Shown piece by piece: positions 34,566 to 42,966 of a stretch of DNA of 64,000 nucleotides. The first letter of the stretch is position 1; the number at the start of each line of letters is the position of its first letter. The notes under the pieces are model-generated. The model saw only the letters and a list, made by a program, of their open reading frames with translations. It made no database searches and was not told the DNA's origin. Both the position numbers and the translations under genes were made by a program. Source of the DNA: Chitinophaga varians. GTDB lineage: Bacteria; Bacteroidota; Bacteroidia; Chitinophagales; Chitinophagaceae. The DNA is taken from the NCBI RefSeq assembly GCF_012641275.1, contig NZ_JABAIA010000004.1, positions 248,001 through 312,000 of the forward strand. Reading direction: 5' to 3'.

Positions 34566-35267
34566 ATGAAAAAGTTATTATTCTCCGCTTTATTATGCTG
34601 CTGCATGGCGACAGCATTTGGACATGCTCTCTGGATAGAAACCATTGTAAACGGTAAGAAAGGGCAGGCACAGGAAGTAAAAGTGTTCCTTGGTGAATAT
34701 GCTGAGAACGAACGTGACTCTACGCAGAACTGGTTCAGCAACATGCGGGATTTTAAACTATGGCTCATTGAGCCTTCCGGTAAAAAGCAGCAACTGGAAT
34801 GCACGCCCGCCGGTAACCATTTCAAAGCTACTTTCACGCCGCAGACAGACGGCGCTTATGTGCTGTATATCGATCACACCGTACAGGAAGTGTACAGTGG
34901 CAGCAAGATCCGTTATTATGCCCAGGGCGTTGTACAGGTAAACCATGCCAAAGGCATTGATAACCTGAAACAGAATGACTTTGTGCTGCTGACCGGCGAC
35001 GCTAAAAAAATAAACGTACCTGAAAAAGTTTCCCTGCTGCATAAAACCAAAGCCACATTGCCCAAGGCTGAACTGGTAGTACAGTCACCGGATGGCTGGA
35101 CCAAAAAAGTGAAAGGCACACAGGATGCTTTCTCCTATGTTCCGGTGTGGAACGGCAGATACCTGCTGGAAGGCACTTTTACCGAAGATGAAAAAGGAGA
35201 ACATGAAGGAAAACCTTATGAGCGTATATGGCATTGCGTTACCTATTGCAAGGATGTAACTAAATAA
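34566..35267 (+). CDS. DUF4198 family periplasmic protein
   Basis: This 233-residue protein has a signal peptide (LLFSALLCCCMATAFGHA) and the HALWIET start of the mature domain that marks DUF4198 proteins. These accompany TonB-dependent metal or siderophore receptors. Its exact role is unknown; it may bind metal or the ligand in the periplasm. It lies 24 bases after the receptor gene and 5 bases before the PepSY gene, clearly in one operon. Confidence 0.85.
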   Translation: MKKLLFSALLCCCMATAFGHALWIETIVNGKKGQAQEVKVFLGEYAENERDSTQNWFSNMRDFKLWLIEPSGKKQQLECTPAGNHFKATFTPQTDGAYVLYIDHTVQEVYSGSKIRYYAQGVVQVNHAKGIDNLKQNDFVLLTGDAKKINVPEKVSLLHKTKATLPKAELVVQSPDGWTKKVKGTQDAFSYVPVWNGRYLLEGTFTEDEKGEHEGKPYERIWHCVTYCKDVTK

Positions 35268-35272
35268 TCCAT

Positions 35273-36478
35273 ATGCCCTTAAAAAAGACTATCCTGAAAA
35301 TACATCGCTGGCTCGGACTTGCGTCCGGGCTGGTTGTTTTTATACTGGGCGTCACCGGATGTATCTACGCCTTCATCGATGAGCTGAAACCGGTCGTGTA
35401 CCGGCAGCGGATGTTTGTGGAGGCGCCCGCGGGCACACAGCGTTTGCCCATGAACGTTATCATGGACAAAGCACAGGCTGCCATCGGCCGCAAATACAAA
35501 CTACAGCTGGCAGAGGTGCCCATAGGGGCAGACAGGAGCGTGTCGTTCCGGACGCTGAAAGTAAACCCGGACGGGTGGACGTATGCTGCCTATATGGAAT
35601 ATTTCTACCGGATATACGTAGACCCCTACACGGGAAAAGTATTGAAAATAGAAAATACCAAATGGGAATTTTTCAATACAGTGGTCAACCTCCATATCAA
35701 TCTTTTACTCGGTCCCAGGATAGGCGGTACTATCGTGAACTGGTCGGTGATTATTTTTGTAGTGATGTTGATCTCCGGGATCGTGCTCTGGTGGCCGGCC
35801 AACAAAGCCGCTGCCAAACAGCGTTTCCGTTTCAAATGGAAGGAGTCTACCAAATGGAAACGCAAAAATTATGACCTGCACAATATCCTTGGCTTCTATG
35901 CCATGATCATATTACTGGTCATCTCCATTACCGGCCTGGTGATTTCTTACCGGTGGGTCAGTAATGGCGTTCAGTGGATCGCCAATGGCGGTAAGCAGAC
36001 GGTATTACCTGCCCCGGTATTTTCAGACACTACTAACGTGAACGTATATTCGCCGGAGAAAATACTGGCAGATGCCGTGGTGAAGGCGCCGGAAGGGACC
36101 ACTTTTTTCGTGAGTGTTCCGAATAATGAAAAAGCGGCCGTATCCGTGTTTGCCCGCAGGGACGGCAAACCTTTGTACAAAGCCACGCGCATGCAGTATG
36201 ACCAGCATACAGGCACCCTGCTCGCCAGCCGCACCTTTGCGGACATGGGTAACGGTGAGCGGATCAATGCCATGAATTATGACATACATGTAGGCGCCGC
36301 GCTGGGCATACCAGGAAAGATATTGGCATTCCTGGCCTCTCTCATCGCTGCTTCCCTGCCGGTCACCGGATTTTATATCTGGTGGGGAAGACGGAACAAA
36401 AAACAAGCGGCGCCGCAGCTGAACAAAAACAGTCATCCTAAAAAAGCCCGGCAGCCCAAACCGGTAACCCTGAAGTAA
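35273..36478 (+). CDS. PepSY-associated membrane protein (likely ferric-siderophore reductase)
   Basis: This 401-residue inner-membrane protein has the PepSY_TM layout: ILKIHRWLGLASGLVVFILGVTGCIYAF at the start, a periplasmic domain, and helices around VVNLHINLLLG, ISGIVLWWPAN, RKNYDLHNILGFYAMIIL and a last helix with FYIWWGRR. The conserved histidines in HRWLG, LHINL and YDLHN are possible haem ligands. Relatives beside siderophore receptors are thought to reduce ferric siderophores. It ends the receptor operon. The C-terminal tail is basic. Confidence 0.88.
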   Translation: MPLKKTILKIHRWLGLASGLVVFILGVTGCIYAFIDELKPVVYRQRMFVEAPAGTQRLPMNVIMDKAQAAIGRKYKLQLAEVPIGADRSVSFRTLKVNPDGWTYAAYMEYFYRIYVDPYTGKVLKIENTKWEFFNTVVNLHINLLLGPRIGGTIVNWSVIIFVVMLISGIVLWWPANKAAAKQRFRFKWKESTKWKRKNYDLHNILGFYAMIILLVISITGLVISYRWVSNGVQWIANGGKQTVLPAPVFSDTTNVNVYSPEKILADAVVKAPEGTTFFVSVPNNEKAAVSVFARRDGKPLYKATRMQYDQHTGTLLASRTFADMGNGERINAMNYDIHVGAALGIPGKILAFLASLIAASLPVTGFYIWWGRRNKKQAAPQLNKNSHPKKARQPKPVTLK

Positions 36479-36534
36479 CATTAACCATATATCTTCTGCG
36501 TCCAAACAGGTCATTGTAAAGTGTTATCAGCATA

Positions 36535-37194
36535 ATGAACAGTACAGTAAAGACCCGTATTATACTGGCGGATGCGCAACCTGTTTACAGAGAAGGGATC
36601 AAAAGTTTGTTGGCGGACCATCAAAATAACTACCAGATTGAAGAAGCGGGCAACAGCGAAGAGCTGCGGCCTGCTTTGCTCACCTTTCAGCCGGAGATCC
36701 TGATACTGGACTATGACCCGGCTTATTTTGATGCCGATGAACTGCTACATACCCTGTCTGTTATTCCGGAGTGTAAGGTGATACTCATTTCCAGCCAGAA
36801 AAAGAAAGTGGATATCTTCCGGCTGCTGGACAGTAACATATACTGTGTGCTCACCAAGGACTGCAAAAAGAAAGATATCCATCAGGCTGTCTGTTGCGCC
36901 CTGCGGGGGGAAAAGTTTTTCTGCACTTTTGCCCTTGATTTATTACTGGCCGACAGAAAGAAATCGCCTTCCGTTGCCTGTTGCCCACCGGAAGGCTTGT
37001 CCGCCAGGGAAACAGAAGTCATCCGTCAGATAGTGACCGGGAAGTCCAACAAGGAAATCGCCGGGGCCATGCACCTGAGCCAGCACACCATCCATTCGCA
37101 CCGCAGGAATATCATGCGGAAGCTGCAGCTGCACTCTGCCGTGGAGCTGTGTAACTATGCCCTCGAAACCGGCATCGTTAAACCTGAAACCTGA
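36535..37194 (+). CDS. NarL/LuxR-type response regulator
   Basis: This 219-residue protein has a receiver domain (RIILADAQPVYREGIKSLL; the expected phospho-Asp lies in LILDYDP; KVILISS). A C-terminal LuxR helix-turn-helix follows (GLSARETEVIRQIVTGKSNKEIAGAMHLSQHTIHSHRRNIMRKL, split here by its two helices). No kinase gene is adjacent. It lies between the uptake genes and the biosynthetic operon. Phased direct repeats lie directly downstream at the operon promoter, so it is the obvious candidate to control the operon. Confidence 0.88.
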   Translation: MNSTVKTRIILADAQPVYREGIKSLLADHQNNYQIEEAGNSEELRPALLTFQPEILILDYDPAYFDADELLHTLSVIPECKVILISSQKKKVDIFRLLDSNIYCVLTKDCKKKDIHQAVCCALRGEKFFCTFALDLLLADRKKSPSVACCPPEGLSARETEVIRQIVTGKSNKEIAGAMHLSQHTIHSHRRNIMRKLQLHSAVELCNYALETGIVKPET

Positions 37195-37217
37195 TGAGGC
37201 TATTGGCCTGTAAACCC

Positions 37218-37253
37218 CGGGGCAGCCGTATCATACGGCTGCCCCGTTTTTTT
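37218..37253 (+). terminator. Rho-independent terminator after the response regulator gene
   Basis: A strong 13-bp stem (37218-37230 with 37234-37246, core GGGGCAGCCGTA) has a 3-base loop and is followed by seven T. It separates the regulator transcript from the biosynthetic operon. Confidence 0.92.
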
Positions 37254-37280
37254 GTCCTAATGCAATACTGCCGCGCTGTA

Positions 37281-37331
37281 TACCACGATCAGGGTAAAGG
37301 CCTACCATCCGGCTACCATCTTTTTACCATC
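37281..37331 (+). repeat. 11-bp-phased direct repeats upstream of the siderophore operon
   Basis: TACCATC occurs at 37303, 37314 and 37325, exactly 11 bases apart, so all copies face the same side of the helix. TACCACG at 37281 is two periods further upstream and may be a weaker fourth site. The array ends 9 bases before the TTG of the probable promoter. This is the usual layout of an activator binding array. Confidence 0.55.
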
Positions 37332-37340
37332 CCCGGGCGA

Positions 37341-37371
37341 TTGTTGCCGGAAGGCAACACTTGTACTTTTA
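37341..37371 (+). promoter_or_regulatory. Promoter with internal inverted repeat for the siderophore operon
   Basis: TTG (37341-37343), 20 bases, then TACTTTTA (37364-37371), one base off TANNTTTG. Between them is a perfect inverted repeat GTTGCC-GGAA-GGCAAC (37343-37358), which would place a bound dimer over the promoter spacer, as a repressor would sit. Confidence 0.45.
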
Positions 37372-37402
37372 ACCCTCTGCTATCAATTAAATGAAAATTT
37401 CT

Positions 37403-38722
37403 ATGGACAAAAAGATCTATGACTTTGCGGCTGTTGGCGTTGGCCCTTTTAACCTCGGACTGGCTTGCCTCACCCATTCCATTCCGGACCTGGATGGCAT
37501 TTTCCTCGACAAAAGACCTGAGTTCAACTGGCATCCCGGGATGCTGATGCAGGACACCACCTTACAGGTGCCTTTCCTGGCAGATCATGTTACCCTGGCC
37601 GATCCTACCAATCCCTTCAGTTTTCTGAATTACCTCAAAGAACGGGGACGCATATACGCTTTTTATATCCGGGAACAGTTTAAAATGCTCCGCAATGAAT
37701 ACAACCAGTATTGCCAGTGGGCTATCCGTCAACTGCCGGAGGTACACTTTAATACAGCGGTGAAAAACATCGAATACGATGAAGCGGCGCAGCTCTATCT
37801 GCTGCACGCCGTTACGCCTGCCAATGACAGGCTGCTGGTGCGCGCACGTAAACTGGTATTGGGCACCGGTACGGTGCCTTATGTTCCCGCCAGCTGCCGG
37901 GAGCTGATGAACAAAGCGGTACATTCCGCCCATTACCTGCAACACAAACACGTGCTGCAATCAAAGCGCTCCATTACCATCGTGGGCAGCGGACAGAGCG
38001 CCGCAGAGATTTATTACGATCTGTTACAGGACATCGACACTTATGGTTACTCCCTGCACTGGATCACCCGTTCTCCCAGGTTTTACCCGCTCGAGTACAG
38101 CAAGCTTACCCTGGAGATGACCTCCCCGGAGTATGTCGATTATTTCTACAACCTGCCGCAGGCCAAAAGGGATGAGCTGCTTCACCGCCAGAAGCATCTG
38201 TACAAAGGCATCAACAACGACCTGATTGCTTCCATCTTTGATACCATCTACGCCAAAAAGCTGATTGCTGATATTGATATCTCCCTGCGCACGAACGCCG
38301 ACCTGCGGAACATCACCCATGACGATACCGACGGGTTCAGGCTCACGTTTTTCCAGGAAGAACAGGAAAAATACTATGTCCATCAGACTTCCGGGCTGGT
38401 ACTGGCCACAGGCTACACGCACCGCATCCCTGATTTTATGGGACCAATCCTGCACAAGGTACAGCTGGACGAAAAAGGCCGTTTTGCGGTGAACCGCAAC
38501 TACACCGTTGATGCGGCCGGCACCATATTCGTGCAGAATGCGGAGCTGCACACTCACGGTTTCGTGACACCCGACCTGGGCATGGGCTGCTACCGCAATG
38601 CCTGGATCATCCGGGAGATGCTGGGGCGTGAAGTGTATCCGATAGAACAGCGGATAGCCTTCCAGCAGTTTGCCGTGGATGCCGGTGAGGAAACCGTTCC
38701 TGTACACCCTCACCTGATATAA
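37403..38722 (+). CDS. FAD-dependent lysine/diamine N-hydroxylase (IucD-like) of siderophore synthesis
   Basis: This 439-residue flavoprotein N-hydroxylates the terminal amine of lysine, ornithine or a diamine, the first step to a hydroxamate. The FAD motif is AAVGVGPFNLGLACL near the N-terminus, followed by the substrate-side WHPGMLMQDTTLQVPFLADHVTLADP characteristic of this family. The NADPH motif is IVGSGQSAAEIYYDLL, and a late LATGY completes the pattern. It is the first gene of an operon. The ATG at 37403 gives a normal leader after the promoter; one at 37391 is possible. With a PLP decarboxylase in the operon, the true substrate is probably a (hydroxy)cadaverine. Confidence 0.93.
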   Translation: MDKKIYDFAAVGVGPFNLGLACLTHSIPDLDGIFLDKRPEFNWHPGMLMQDTTLQVPFLADHVTLADPTNPFSFLNYLKERGRIYAFYIREQFKMLRNEYNQYCQWAIRQLPEVHFNTAVKNIEYDEAAQLYLLHAVTPANDRLLVRARKLVLGTGTVPYVPASCRELMNKAVHSAHYLQHKHVLQSKRSITIVGSGQSAAEIYYDLLQDIDTYGYSLHWITRSPRFYPLEYSKLTLEMTSPEYVDYFYNLPQAKRDELLHRQKHLYKGINNDLIASIFDTIYAKKLIADIDISLRTNADLRNITHDDTDGFRLTFFQEEQEKYYVHQTSGLVLATGYTHRIPDFMGPILHKVQLDEKGRFAVNRNYTVDAAGTIFVQNAELHTHGFVTPDLGMGCYRNAWIIREMLGREVYPIEQRIAFQQFAVDAGEETVPVHPHLI

Positions 38723-38723
38723 C

Positions 38724-39896
38724 ATGCCATTGCGATTTTATCTGATACTGATGACGCTGGTGGCTGTGGTCAGCGATTATATGATGCACCCGTTTTACCC
38801 GTTGTTCTTTGCTGCCAGGTTTGGCATGGAAGACCCACGGACCACCGGCACGTATTTCAGCGCCGTGTGTGCTACCGTGATGGTGGCGTTTCCCATATGG
38901 GCCATGGTGTCCCGGTGTATACCTGAGCTGCGCATACTGGTGTACACGCAGGCAGTGGCCGGCATACTGGCGGCTTCCTGCGCTTTTATTACCCATTATG
39001 GTCTGTTCTGGGTAGTATCCCTGGCCATCATCATTTTTAAGGGCAGCTACCTGCTGGTATATCCGTTCATTCTCCGTATAACGGCCACGGATAAACACGT
39101 AGGCGTTATCAGCATCCTGTCGGTGATCATTCACCTGGGCAGCGTGCTGGGGGCGGTGTTTGGCGGCATGGTCATCGACTGGATGCAGCCGCAGTACATC
39201 TATCTGGGCATGGCTGCCGGCGACTTTTTCCAGGCGGGGCTGAGTGGCTGGCTGTTACATACCCGGAAAGACATTCCCGGTCCGGCGGTAACGGAGCGGC
39301 CTACACGCAGCTGGTCGGAGCTGTTGCCTTCCGGTACTGTGTTGCGGCTGAGCGTGATCACACTGTTTTTTTACTATGGCGATTTTATCATCCGGCCGTT
39401 TTTTGTCCGGTATTGGGAAACCGTATCGGGCATACAGTTGCGGCTCATCTCCGGGGCGGTGTACGCCATTCCTGCGGCAGTAGCGGTTTTTGCGCTGTGG
39501 ATGAACCGGCGGCGCAAAGTGCCGGACTCGCCCTGGCATGCCATATTGCCGGCTTTAATGCTGGCGCTGGCCGGACTGCTGCTACAGTCGTGGCCATCAA
39601 CAGGCGCTGTCATCGCCGGGCGCTGCCTCTATGGATGGGCATTTTTCCAGTCGGCCGTACGGTTTGATGCGTTGTTGTTCCATGTCAGCGACCCTGCGTC
39701 CTATGCGGTGGAATACAGCAAGATCCACTTCTTTCAAAACCTGGGCGTGCTGACGGCATCATTTTCCGCCGGCATACTGGTGGAGCACTATCCGCTGAAT
39801 GTACCGTTTATAGTGGCTTTCGCCGGATATCTGCTGGTGGCCGCCCTTTACTACCAGTTGGCGCGTCCGCATGTTCATCCCGTTAATCAGTCATGA
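38724..39896 (+). CDS. MFS transporter, probable siderophore exporter
   Basis: This 390-residue inner-membrane protein has about 12 hydrophobic helices and no signal peptide. Major facilitator features are weak but present: the helix pairs separated by a charged central loop (LHTRKDIPGPAVTERPTRSW) and a 6+6 arrangement. It starts one base after the N-hydroxylase stop and overlaps the acyltransferase gene by 4 bases, so it is made together with the biosynthetic enzymes. Export of the finished siderophore is the natural role. Confidence 0.85.
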   Translation: MPLRFYLILMTLVAVVSDYMMHPFYPLFFAARFGMEDPRTTGTYFSAVCATVMVAFPIWAMVSRCIPELRILVYTQAVAGILAASCAFITHYGLFWVVSLAIIIFKGSYLLVYPFILRITATDKHVGVISILSVIIHLGSVLGAVFGGMVIDWMQPQYIYLGMAAGDFFQAGLSGWLLHTRKDIPGPAVTERPTRSWSELLPSGTVLRLSVITLFFYYGDFIIRPFFVRYWETVSGIQLRLISGAVYAIPAAVAVFALWMNRRRKVPDSPWHAILPALMLALAGLLLQSWPSTGAVIAGRCLYGWAFFQSAVRFDALLFHVSDPASYAVEYSKIHFFQNLGVLTASFSAGILVEHYPLNVPFIVAFAGYLLVAALYYQLARPHVHPVNQS

Positions 39897-40474
39897 TCAT
39901 GAAAACAATCAACATCATACCAACTTATAGCAGCGCCGGCCACCCGCTGGGAATCGTGGAACTGTGGCCAATGGACCTGAAGCAGGACACGCCGGAGATC
40001 TATCGCTGGGTGACACAACCCTACGCCCACTACTGGGGCATGACATACAAAACATACGAAGAGGTGCTGGCGGAATATACCGCTATTCATCACAACCCGC
40101 ACGCGGAGGCGCTGATCGGCAAGATAAACGGCCGCACTGCCTTCCTCTGCGAATGTTATGACCCGGCACATGACCTTATTGGCAGCTTCTATACGCCTGA
40201 ACCAGGGGACGTAGGGATGCATATACTGATCGGTCCTCCGGAAGAACCCGTCCACGGCTTCACCTGGCAGGTATTCTCCATCGTGATGGACTACCTGTTT
40301 GAAAACCCATCGCACCATCGGGTAGTGGTGGAACCGGATGCCCGCAATGAAAAAATCCATCGCCTCAACAAAAAGGCCGGCTTCACCTATGCAAAGGAGG
40401 TGCAACTACCCCATAAAACCGCTGCCCTGGCCTTTTGTACCAGGCAGCAATATTTTCAGACAAAAGAAAAGTAA
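39893..40474 (+). CDS. GNAT acyltransferase of siderophore synthesis (IucB/AlcB-like)
   Basis: This 193-residue enzyme transfers an acyl group from CoA to the N-hydroxylated amine to form the hydroxamate. Family marks are the long IucB-type core: MTYKTYEEVLAEYTAI, CYDPAHDLIGSFYTPEPGDVGMHILIG, and VVVEPDARNEKIHRLNKKAGF, the CoA-binding segment. The acyl donor (acetyl, succinyl or other) cannot be told from the sequence. Succinyl would be needed for a macrocyclic bisucaberin-type product. It overlaps the MFS gene by 4 bases (ATGA). Confidence 0.9.
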   Translation: MIMKTINIIPTYSSAGHPLGIVELWPMDLKQDTPEIYRWVTQPYAHYWGMTYKTYEEVLAEYTAIHHNPHAEALIGKINGRTAFLCECYDPAHDLIGSFYTPEPGDVGMHILIGPPEEPVHGFTWQVFSIVMDYLFENPSHHRVVVEPDARNEKIHRLNKKAGFTYAKEVQLPHKTAALAFCTRQQYFQTKEK

Positions 40475-40480
40475 CAACAT

Positions 40481-42337
40481 ATGTATACAAACAACGCTAT
40501 CATGAATTCCCCTGAATCAGTCGTTAACCATCTTCAGCCTGCGCTCTGGTCAAAGGCCAACAGGCTCCATGTGGCAAAGATCATCAGCGAGTTTGCCCAT
40601 GAGCTGCTGTTGCAGCCCGAATGGATCAGTGACGATGAAGAATGGTCACAGTACCGGCTACACGCTCCGGACGCTGAACAGACAACTTACTTTTTCCGCG
40701 CACGGCTGCTGGGTCTGAACCACTGGTCCATTGATACGGACAGTATCCGGAAAGTAGGCGGCGGCCGGGAACTGCCGCTGGACAGTATTTTGTTCATACA
40801 GGAATTCCAAAGCCAACTCAATATCGACCGGGAGAATATTCCGGCTTACCTGGAAGAGATCACCAGCACCCTTAACGGCAGCGCCTATATGATGAGCCGG
40901 CCACAATTGCCTATGGACAAGCTGGTCCGGTCAGACTATCAGACACTGGAGCATGCCATGACTTCCGGGCATCCCTGCTTTGTGGCCAACAACGGCCGTA
41001 TTGGCTTTGATGCCAACGACTACCGGCTATATGCGCCGGAAGCCGACCAGCCCATTCAACTGATATGGCTGGCCGGCCACAAAAGCCGCACCGCCTACAG
41101 CGCGGTAGATGAACTGCCGTATCAGCAACTCATCGCTGCCGAGCTGGGAGAGGAGACTATGTCCCTCTTTAACAAAAAACTAGCGGACAGCGGGCTTTCA
41201 CCGGATGACTATTTCTTTATACCAGTGCATCCCTGGCAGTGGTTCAATAAACTCGCCATTATCTGTGCGCCGGACCTGGCCCATCAGCACCTGGTATGCC
41301 TGGGCTACAGCCCCGACCAGTTTAACGCGCAGCAGTCTATCCGTACGTTCTACAATATCACCCACCCCGGGAAGCACTATACGAAAACAGCCCTCTCTAT
41401 CCTGAACATGGGTTTTGTACGCGGGCTGACGCCGTATTACATGGACAGTACGCCGCCTATCACCGAGTGGATACGGAAATATGTGGGAGAGGACCCTTAC
41501 CTGAAACAGAACGGCTTTACGTTGTTGTGCGAAGTGGCGACGGTAGGCTACCGCAATTTCTACTATGAGCCTTTCGGCAAACACGTGCCTTACAACAAAA
41601 TGCTGGCGGCCCTTTGGCGCGAAAGCCCGGCTAAAGTGCTGCAGCCCGGTCAGCAGCTGATGACCATGGCCGCCCTGCTGCATACCGATTTTCAGGGCAA
41701 CGCGCTGCTGCCGGCGCTGATCGCGGCCTCCGGCCTGTCTACCCATGACTGGCTGGAACGTTACCTGCGGGCGTACCTGACACCGCTGCTGCATTGTTTC
41801 TATGAACATGACCTCGTGTTTATGCCTCATGGCGAAAACCTCATCCTGGTACTGGAAAACCAGGTGCCGGTAAAAGCCATCATGAAAGATATCACCGAAG
41901 AAATCGGCGTGTTCCGCATGAACACCGACATCGCGGAGAAAGGAAGGCGTATATGCGTTACCGTTCCGGAAGAGCTGCGCATACTGAGCATCCTCACTGA
42001 TGTGTTTGACTGCTTCTTCCGTTTTCTGTCCAATATCCTGGTGACAAAATGCCACTACCGCGAAGAGGATTTCTGGCAGCAGGTGGCTGCCTGCGTATAT
42101 GCGTACCAGGACGACCAGCCGCAACATGCCGCTAAGTTTGAGCAGTACGACATGTTCGCGCCGGAATTCATTCTCTCCTGTCTGAACCGTTTACAACTGC
42201 GGAACAACCGCCAAATGGTGGACCTCGCCGATCCGGCCGGAAGCCTTCAGCTGGCAGGGATGTTACAGAACCCGATAGCGCCGTTCAAACGCGCGGCCGC
42301 CGTTCCCGCAACATTGGCCAATACCATTGACCAATGA
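40481..42337 (+). CDS. IucA/IucC-family NRPS-independent siderophore synthetase
   Basis: This 618-residue enzyme uses ATP to join a carboxylate to a hydroxylated amine. The family marks are present in order: GHPCFVANNGRIGFDANDY (N-terminal), FFIPVHPWQW, KTALSILNMGFVRGL, and HGENLILVLENQVPVKAIMKDI in the C-terminal ferric-reductase-like part. It is full length. A single synthetase fits oligomerisation of one hydroxamate building block, as in AlcC- and DesD-type systems. It follows the acyltransferase gene by 6 bases and overlaps the nitroreductase gene by 4. Confidence 0.95.
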   Translation: MYTNNAIMNSPESVVNHLQPALWSKANRLHVAKIISEFAHELLLQPEWISDDEEWSQYRLHAPDAEQTTYFFRARLLGLNHWSIDTDSIRKVGGGRELPLDSILFIQEFQSQLNIDRENIPAYLEEITSTLNGSAYMMSRPQLPMDKLVRSDYQTLEHAMTSGHPCFVANNGRIGFDANDYRLYAPEADQPIQLIWLAGHKSRTAYSAVDELPYQQLIAAELGEETMSLFNKKLADSGLSPDDYFFIPVHPWQWFNKLAIICAPDLAHQHLVCLGYSPDQFNAQQSIRTFYNITHPGKHYTKTALSILNMGFVRGLTPYYMDSTPPITEWIRKYVGEDPYLKQNGFTLLCEVATVGYRNFYYEPFGKHVPYNKMLAALWRESPAKVLQPGQQLMTMAALLHTDFQGNALLPALIAASGLSTHDWLERYLRAYLTPLLHCFYEHDLVFMPHGENLILVLENQVPVKAIMKDITEEIGVFRMNTDIAEKGRRICVTVPEELRILSILTDVFDCFFRFLSNILVTKCHYREEDFWQQVAACVYAYQDDQPQHAAKFEQYDMFAPEFILSCLNRLQLRNNRQMVDLADPAGSLQLAGMLQNPIAPFKRAAAVPATLANTIDQ

Positions 42338-42939
42338 TCATGTGGGAAGAAAAGCAGGATGTCCGGCAGCAGGTGCTGACGGACATCATCCGCCGGAGAA
42401 GAAGCGTCTTCGCCGACGACTACCTGGATGTGCCGGTACCGGAAGATGTTATCCGGGAGATACTGACCAACGCTACATGGGCGCCGACCTATAAAATGAC
42501 GCAGCCCTGGCGCTTTATCGTGTTGCAGGGCAGTCAGCGTGCGCCTTTCGGGGAGTACCTGGCAGACTACTACCGGCAACGGCTATCCGCAGAGGAATGG
42601 CCGCCAGGCAGGCATGAGCGGGCGCGGCTGTATCCGTTGAAAGCGCCCTGCATCATCGTCATCGTTTTTCGCCGGCATGAAAAAATCGACATAAAAGAAT
42701 GGGAGGAGATGGCCGCCGTGTGTTGTGCCGTACAGAACATGGCGCTGACCTGCGAAGCCTATGACATAGGCGCCTACTGGGACAGCTGTGACGCCTGTAT
42801 CGCCTACGCCCGGGAACACTGGCTGGAAGCCAATGAACAGTGCCTTGGATTTTTTTATATGGGTTATTACGACCGGCAAAAGCACCACAGCGCCAAAAGG
42901 CGTACCGGCATTGATAAAAAGACGACCTGGCTCTATTGA
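42334..42939 (+). CDS. Nitroreductase-family flavoprotein in the siderophore operon
   Basis: This 201-residue protein has the FMN-binding start of the nitroreductase family (IIRRRRSVFADDYLDVPVP; NATWAPTYKMTQPWRFIVLQG) and the later VQNMALTCEAYDIGAYWDS segment. These enzymes use FMN and NAD(P)H for two-electron reductions or dehydrogenations. It is an unusual member of a hydroxamate siderophore operon. It could release iron by reduction, or oxidise an intermediate. Overlap of 4 bases with the synthetase gene argues for a pathway role. Confidence 0.88.
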   Translation: MIMWEEKQDVRQQVLTDIIRRRRSVFADDYLDVPVPEDVIREILTNATWAPTYKMTQPWRFIVLQGSQRAPFGEYLADYYRQRLSAEEWPPGRHERARLYPLKAPCIIVIVFRRHEKIDIKEWEEMAAVCCAVQNMALTCEAYDIGAYWDSCDACIAYAREHWLEANEQCLGFFYMGYYDRQKHHSAKRRTGIDKKTTWLY

Positions 42940-42966
42940 TTTTTTGACCCGCTTAATGACTATGCT

